From: Boseongicola sp. SB0662_bin_57 | GTDB lineage: Bacteria; Pseudomonadota; Alphaproteobacteria; Rhodobacterales; Rhodobacteraceae | DNA length: 7,906 nt | NCBI GenBank assembly: GCA_009839535.1 | Contig: VXPN01000464.1 | Location: 1 to 7,906, forward strand | Reading direction: 5' to 3' | Shown here: positions 5,693 through 7,906 of the stretch, in pieces | How positions within the stretch are numbered: position 1 is the stretch's first letter | Layout of the letters: every line of letters begins with the position of its first letter | The notes under the pieces: generated by a model | What the model saw: only the letters and a program-made list of their open reading frames with translations | Database searches by the model: none | What the model was told of the DNA's origin: nothing | Program-made: the position numbers and the translations under genes

Positions 5693-6401
5693 TTCCTTCC
5701 ATTGGCGTCGGTTCCACGCATCGGAAGCCGCCACGGTCTTTCACGTAGATCTGTCACGCCATGCATCCCGCGAAAGGGAGGCAATGGACTGGCTCGACGA
5801 AGCGGAGCGGTCGCGTCAGCGCCGGTTCGTGCATCCCCGGCCGAGCCGCGAATTCACCCTATGCCGAGCGGCGCTCCGATCGTTGCTTTGCCGCGAACTC
5901 AACTGCAGCAATCGCGTGCTGTCGTTCGGGATTTCGAAATTCGGCAAGCCGTTCGCCCGCGTGAACGGGTCTGCGGCACCAATAAGCTTCAACGTCAGCC
6001 ATAGCGGACGGCACGGCCTGATCGCCTTGGCGCCCGAAGGACGAATCGGGGTGGACGTCGAGGAACGTTCGACCAAACGCAACCTCGACGTCTGCATCCG
6101 GTTGCTCTTCGCCCCGGACGAACGGGCGGAATTCGAGACCGTGTGCGCGCAGGACAAGGTCAAGCTGTTCTACCGGCTCTGGACCCTGAAAGAGGCGATG
6201 ATCAAGGCTGTCGGTGCCGGGCTGTCGATCGATACAGCGAAATTCGAGATTCCGCTCGCAATGGTCCGAGGTGGAAAGAGCGGCATTTTCCGGTTCCCGG
6301 ACACCCCGGCGGTGGCATGGCGCCTTGAGAACATCGGCAATGCTGAGTTCGCCGCGGCCATCGCCCATGAGCACGACGAGGCACTGGGGGAGATTCGGTG
6401 A
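5685..6401 (+). CDS. Sfp-type 4'-phosphopantetheinyl transferase
   Basis: A 238-residue enzyme that moves the 4'-phosphopantetheine arm of coenzyme A onto the serine of carrier proteins, turning apo into holo form. Family motifs are in order: FGKPF (86-90), the SFNVSHSG block (101-108), GVDVEE (122-127) with metal ligands Asp124 and Glu126, and FYRLWTLKEAMIKAVG (162-177) with Lys169 and Glu170. Length and order fit the Sfp/EntD group of about 220-240 residues. I chose ATG 5685. An upstream in-frame GTG at 5607 would add 26 unremarkable residues with no ribosome binding site, and GTG 5676 is also possible. The overlapping upstream ORF suggests coupled translation. The natural partner in this window is the ACP at 1734-1961, although a transferase of this type may serve several carriers. 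No damage is visible. Confidence 0.93.
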   Translation: MDDSFHWRRFHASEAATVFHVDLSRHASREREAMDWLDEAERSRQRRFVHPRPSREFTLCRAALRSLLCRELNCSNRVLSFGISKFGKPFARVNGSAAPISFNVSHSGRHGLIALAPEGRIGVDVEERSTKRNLDVCIRLLFAPDERAEFETVCAQDKVKLFYRLWTLKEAMIKAVGAGLSIDTAKFEIPLAMVRGGKSGIFRFPDTPAVAWRLENIGNAEFAAAIAHEHDEALGEIR

Positions 6402-6804
6402 GTTGGACCGCTGTCCCGCGGAGATCTCGTGAGAAGACGGCCACGTCCGGAGCCGTCCGACATCCTGCCGTCGTGCCCTGGGTGGGTGCAGGAGATCAAG
6501 CACGACCGTTGTCGACGTCGAAGTACGAGACACACGATCAACCGGCCGTCCGGCCCGCACCTGGCCCACGCAGGACTGTTCGAGACCGCCGAAAGGCTCC
6601 CGTGGCCCGGCGGACGGACGTTGCGCCTCCGCGCCATTTGAGAAAATGTCATGAACGAAAGTTCAGGTGGGAATCGAGGCTTGGAAAGACGCGATGCAAT
6701 GCTGTCAAGGAGGCGCTGGTCACCCTCCTGGAGATGCCTGCCGAAATGGAGGCGATGCAAGAGCTCATGCCTCCGAATGGCGATTGCATTCTTGGAGGGG
6801 CGGA
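6402..6804 (+). other. Gene debris between transferase and ThDP enzyme
   Basis: About 400 bases with no intact gene. A plus frame from GTG 6398, overlapping the transferase stop, stays open to 6808, but its first two thirds are Arg/Pro-rich and look non-coding. Its last part, from about 6700, is protein-like and ends in the GTGA overlap with the next gene. A second frame carries a DNA-ligase-like segment, described separately. The region reads as decayed coding sequence. Confidence 0.4.
6429..6530 (+). pseudogene. Relic of an ATP-dependent DNA ligase (motif I region)
   Basis: The frame reads RRRPRPEPSDILPSCPGWVQEIKHD and then diverges into RCRRRS. ATP-dependent DNA ligases of the LigD type have a very similar run just before and in nucleotidyl-transferase motif I: P....PSGPGWVHEIKHDGYR, where the Lys is the AMP-accepting residue. 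Here P-x-x-P-G-W-V-x-E-I-K-H-D is kept, but the Gly that completes KxDG is lost and nothing after it resembles the family. That is what a small frameshift followed by decay would leave. Only about 25 residues carry the match, so chance or another nucleotidyl transferase cannot be excluded. Confidence 0.4.
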
Positions 6805-6808
6805 GTGA
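6734..6808 (+). other. Tail of an upstream frame coupled to the ThDP enzyme
   Basis: The frame ending at TGA 6806-6808 overlaps the GTG of the next gene as GTGA. Its last residues (MPAEMEAMQELMPPNGDCI from ATG 6734) look like real protein, with Met/Glu-rich helix character. It may be the 3' end of a former neighbour gene that was co-translated with the ThDP enzyme. I do not recognise it. Confidence 0.25.
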
Positions 6809-7884
6809 CACATTCGGTCGCCGAATTGACCGTCGGTTCGCTGATTTCGAACGGCATCGACACGCTCTATTGCCTGCCCGGGGTTCAGCTCGACCCGTTC
6901 ATGGATGCCTGCTACGACAAAAGGGACAAGCTGCGGATCATGCACACCCGCCACGAACAGGGCGCGGCATACATGGCCATGGGAGCGCAAGTGGCGACTG
7001 GCCGTCCCCAGGCGTATTGTGTCGTACCTGGCGCAGGGTTCCTGAACTCGACCGGCGCCCTTTCGACCGCACACGCGATCCATTCGCGGGTTCTTGCCTT
7101 GATTGGCCAGATTCCAACAGACACGATCGGCAAGGGATTCGGCGTGCTGCATGAAATTCCGGACGAGCTCGGCATTTTGGCGCGGCTGACAAAGAAGGCC
7201 TCGACGCTTGGTCGCGCAGAGGACACGGCTGACACCCTTCGAGGCACATGGCGTGCCCTGAAATCGGGGCCGCCGCGACCGGTCGGCCTGGAGATCCCGG
7301 TGAACCTCTGGAAGTCAGACACAGGCTTTGCCGGCGAATTGAACGTGAGCGCCGAGCCGGGCCCCGCCGTCGACCAGGACGCAGTGGCCGAAGCCACAAA
7401 GCTGATGCAGTCGGCCATGTCGCCCTTGATCGTGGTTGGCAGCGGCGCGCTGGATGTCAGCCAGGACGTGCGGCGACTGTCAGAGGCGCTTTCCGCCCCA
7501 GTCGTCGCCTTTCGAAACGGGCAGGGCGTGATGTCCGCAGACGCACCATTGCACATCACCATGCCAGTCGCGCATGCGCTCTGGCCCAAGGTCGACCTGG
7601 TGATCGGGCTTGGGACGCGCCTGCAATCGCAGACCATGGCCTGGGGCGCGGATGACGACCTGAAGATCATTCATGTCACGATTGATCCCGAAGAGATCGG
7701 ACGGATCAGAAGCCCAACGGTCGGTCTCTGCGCCGACCTTGGCGATGCGCTCCCTGCCCTGCTGTCCGAACTGGAAGGCAAGGAAGGCAGGCACGACGAT
7801 TGGGTCGAAACGGTGCTTGCGGAAAAGGTCCGAGTGAACTCAAGGATTTCCGCCCCCCGTTCCACTCTGAAGTGCAACACCTGA
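6805..7884 (+). CDS. Acetolactate-synthase-like ThDP enzyme, 3' truncated
   Basis: The first 350 or so residues of a thiamin-diphosphate enzyme of the acetolactate synthase/benzoylformate decarboxylase superfamily. The PYR domain (about 1-170) carries the catalytic Glu51 in HTRHEQGAAYMAMG, which activates the cofactor's aminopyrimidine, and the VVPGAGFLNSTGAL and GQIP blocks. The central domain (about 190-330) shows PLIVVGSGAL, VVAFRNGQGV and DLVIGLGTR. The PP domain with its GDG...N magnesium/diphosphate motif, normally another 170-200 residues, is missing. The final codons (CGT TCC ACT CTG AAG TGC AAC ACC TGA) are the start of the right-hand insertion-sequence end, so the gene was cut there. 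Active sites form between the PYR domain of one subunit and the PP domain of another, so the fragment should be inactive. The start is GTG 6805, with GGAGG 6 bases upstream; an earlier in-frame ATG-less extension to 6667 looks non-coding. The substrate is unknown. Confidence 0.85.
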   Translation: MTHSVAELTVGSLISNGIDTLYCLPGVQLDPFMDACYDKRDKLRIMHTRHEQGAAYMAMGAQVATGRPQAYCVVPGAGFLNSTGALSTAHAIHSRVLALIGQIPTDTIGKGFGVLHEIPDELGILARLTKKASTLGRAEDTADTLRGTWRALKSGPPRPVGLEIPVNLWKSDTGFAGELNVSAEPGPAVDQDAVAEATKLMQSAMSPLIVVGSGALDVSQDVRRLSEALSAPVVAFRNGQGVMSADAPLHITMPVAHALWPKVDLVIGLGTRLQSQTMAWGADDDLKIIHVTIDPEEIGRIRSPTVGLCADLGDALPALLSELEGKEGRHDDWVETVLAEKVRVNSRISAPRSTLKCNT

Positions 7885-7906
7885 TGTAGTGTTGCGAGGC
7901 GTCGGA
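7859..7906. mobile_element. End of an insertion sequence (body lies right of the window)
   Basis: Bases 7859-7878 (GTTCCACTCTGAAGTGCAAC) are the inverted partner of 29-48, with one mismatch. The ThDP-enzyme reading frame loses its family resemblance exactly here, which marks the insertion point. After the shared core the two edges diverge, as left and right ends of one element usually do. A resemblance to IS30-family ends is my impression only; no transposase codons can be identified in the 28 bases that remain. Confidence 0.6.

Noticed and set aside
6667..6804. N-terminal extension of the ThDP enzyme to 6667
   Set aside because: GGAGG lies 6 bases before GTG 6805, the family's N-terminus matches that start (placing the catalytic Glu at 51), and the extension is Gly/His/Cys-rich and non-conserved.
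5859..6811. Long minus-strand frames opposite the phosphopantetheinyl transferase
   Set aside because: They are complementary to a gene with all the family motifs and show no domain of their own.
6912..7670. A 252-codon minus-strand frame opposite the ThDP enzyme
   Set aside because: It is a GC-driven shadow; the plus strand has conserved PYR and central domains.
1..7906. CRISPR arrays, tRNA or rRNA genes
   Set aside because: No regularly spaced direct repeats, cloverleaf-like segments with CCA-adjacent acceptor pairs, or rRNA-like conserved stretches were seen.

Overview
This is a high-GC bacterial window, most likely from an alphaproteobacterium. That guess rests on the base composition, the flavour of the proteins and the GC-rich stem-loops without U-tracts; no rRNA or other marker is present. 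It looks like an accessory region rather than a core locus. Four well-preserved or nearly preserved protein genes sit among micro-genes, broken genes and several hundred-base stretches with nothing recognisable. Both window edges carry the same about 20-base sequence in inverted orientation (19 of 20 bases identical). I read these as the inner ends of two copies of an insertion sequence whose bodies lie outside the window.

Layout. 1-48: insertion-sequence end. 49-531: no convincing gene. 567-1526 (minus): alpha/beta-hydrolase. 1734-1961 (minus): a stand-alone acyl carrier protein (ACP), preceded by a possible short overlapping ORF (1948-2112). 1962-2688: divergent intergenic region. 2689-4308 (plus): a BCCT-family transporter with the aromatic residues expected for a trimethylammonium substrate. 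4427-5090 (minus): a set of three tiny genes, namely a small membrane protein that apparently starts at ATC, a 36-residue lipoprotein overlapping it as TAATG, and a frameshifted relic of a small basic protein with a GG...AARW pattern. 5091-5575: unrecognised. 5576-6401 (plus): a 38-codon ORF with a strong ribosome binding site that overlaps the start of an Sfp-type phosphopantetheinyl transferase. 6402-6804: gene debris, including what looks like motif I of an ATP-dependent DNA ligase. 6805-7884 (plus): an acetolactate-synthase-like ThDP enzyme that loses its cofactor-binding C-terminal domain where the right-hand insertion sequence begins.

How the genes may work together. An ACP, a phosphopantetheinyl transferase able to activate it, an alpha/beta-hydrolase, a ThDP-dependent carboligase/decarboxylase-type enzyme and a quaternary-amine transporter would fit a small acyl-carrier-dependent pathway. 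No adenylation, ketosynthase or condensation enzyme is visible, and the ThDP enzyme is cut. The set is therefore either a remnant or one part of a locus whose other genes lie beyond the insertion sequences. That link is inference. The individual family assignments of the hydrolase, ACP, BCCT transporter, transferase and ThDP enzyme are secure.
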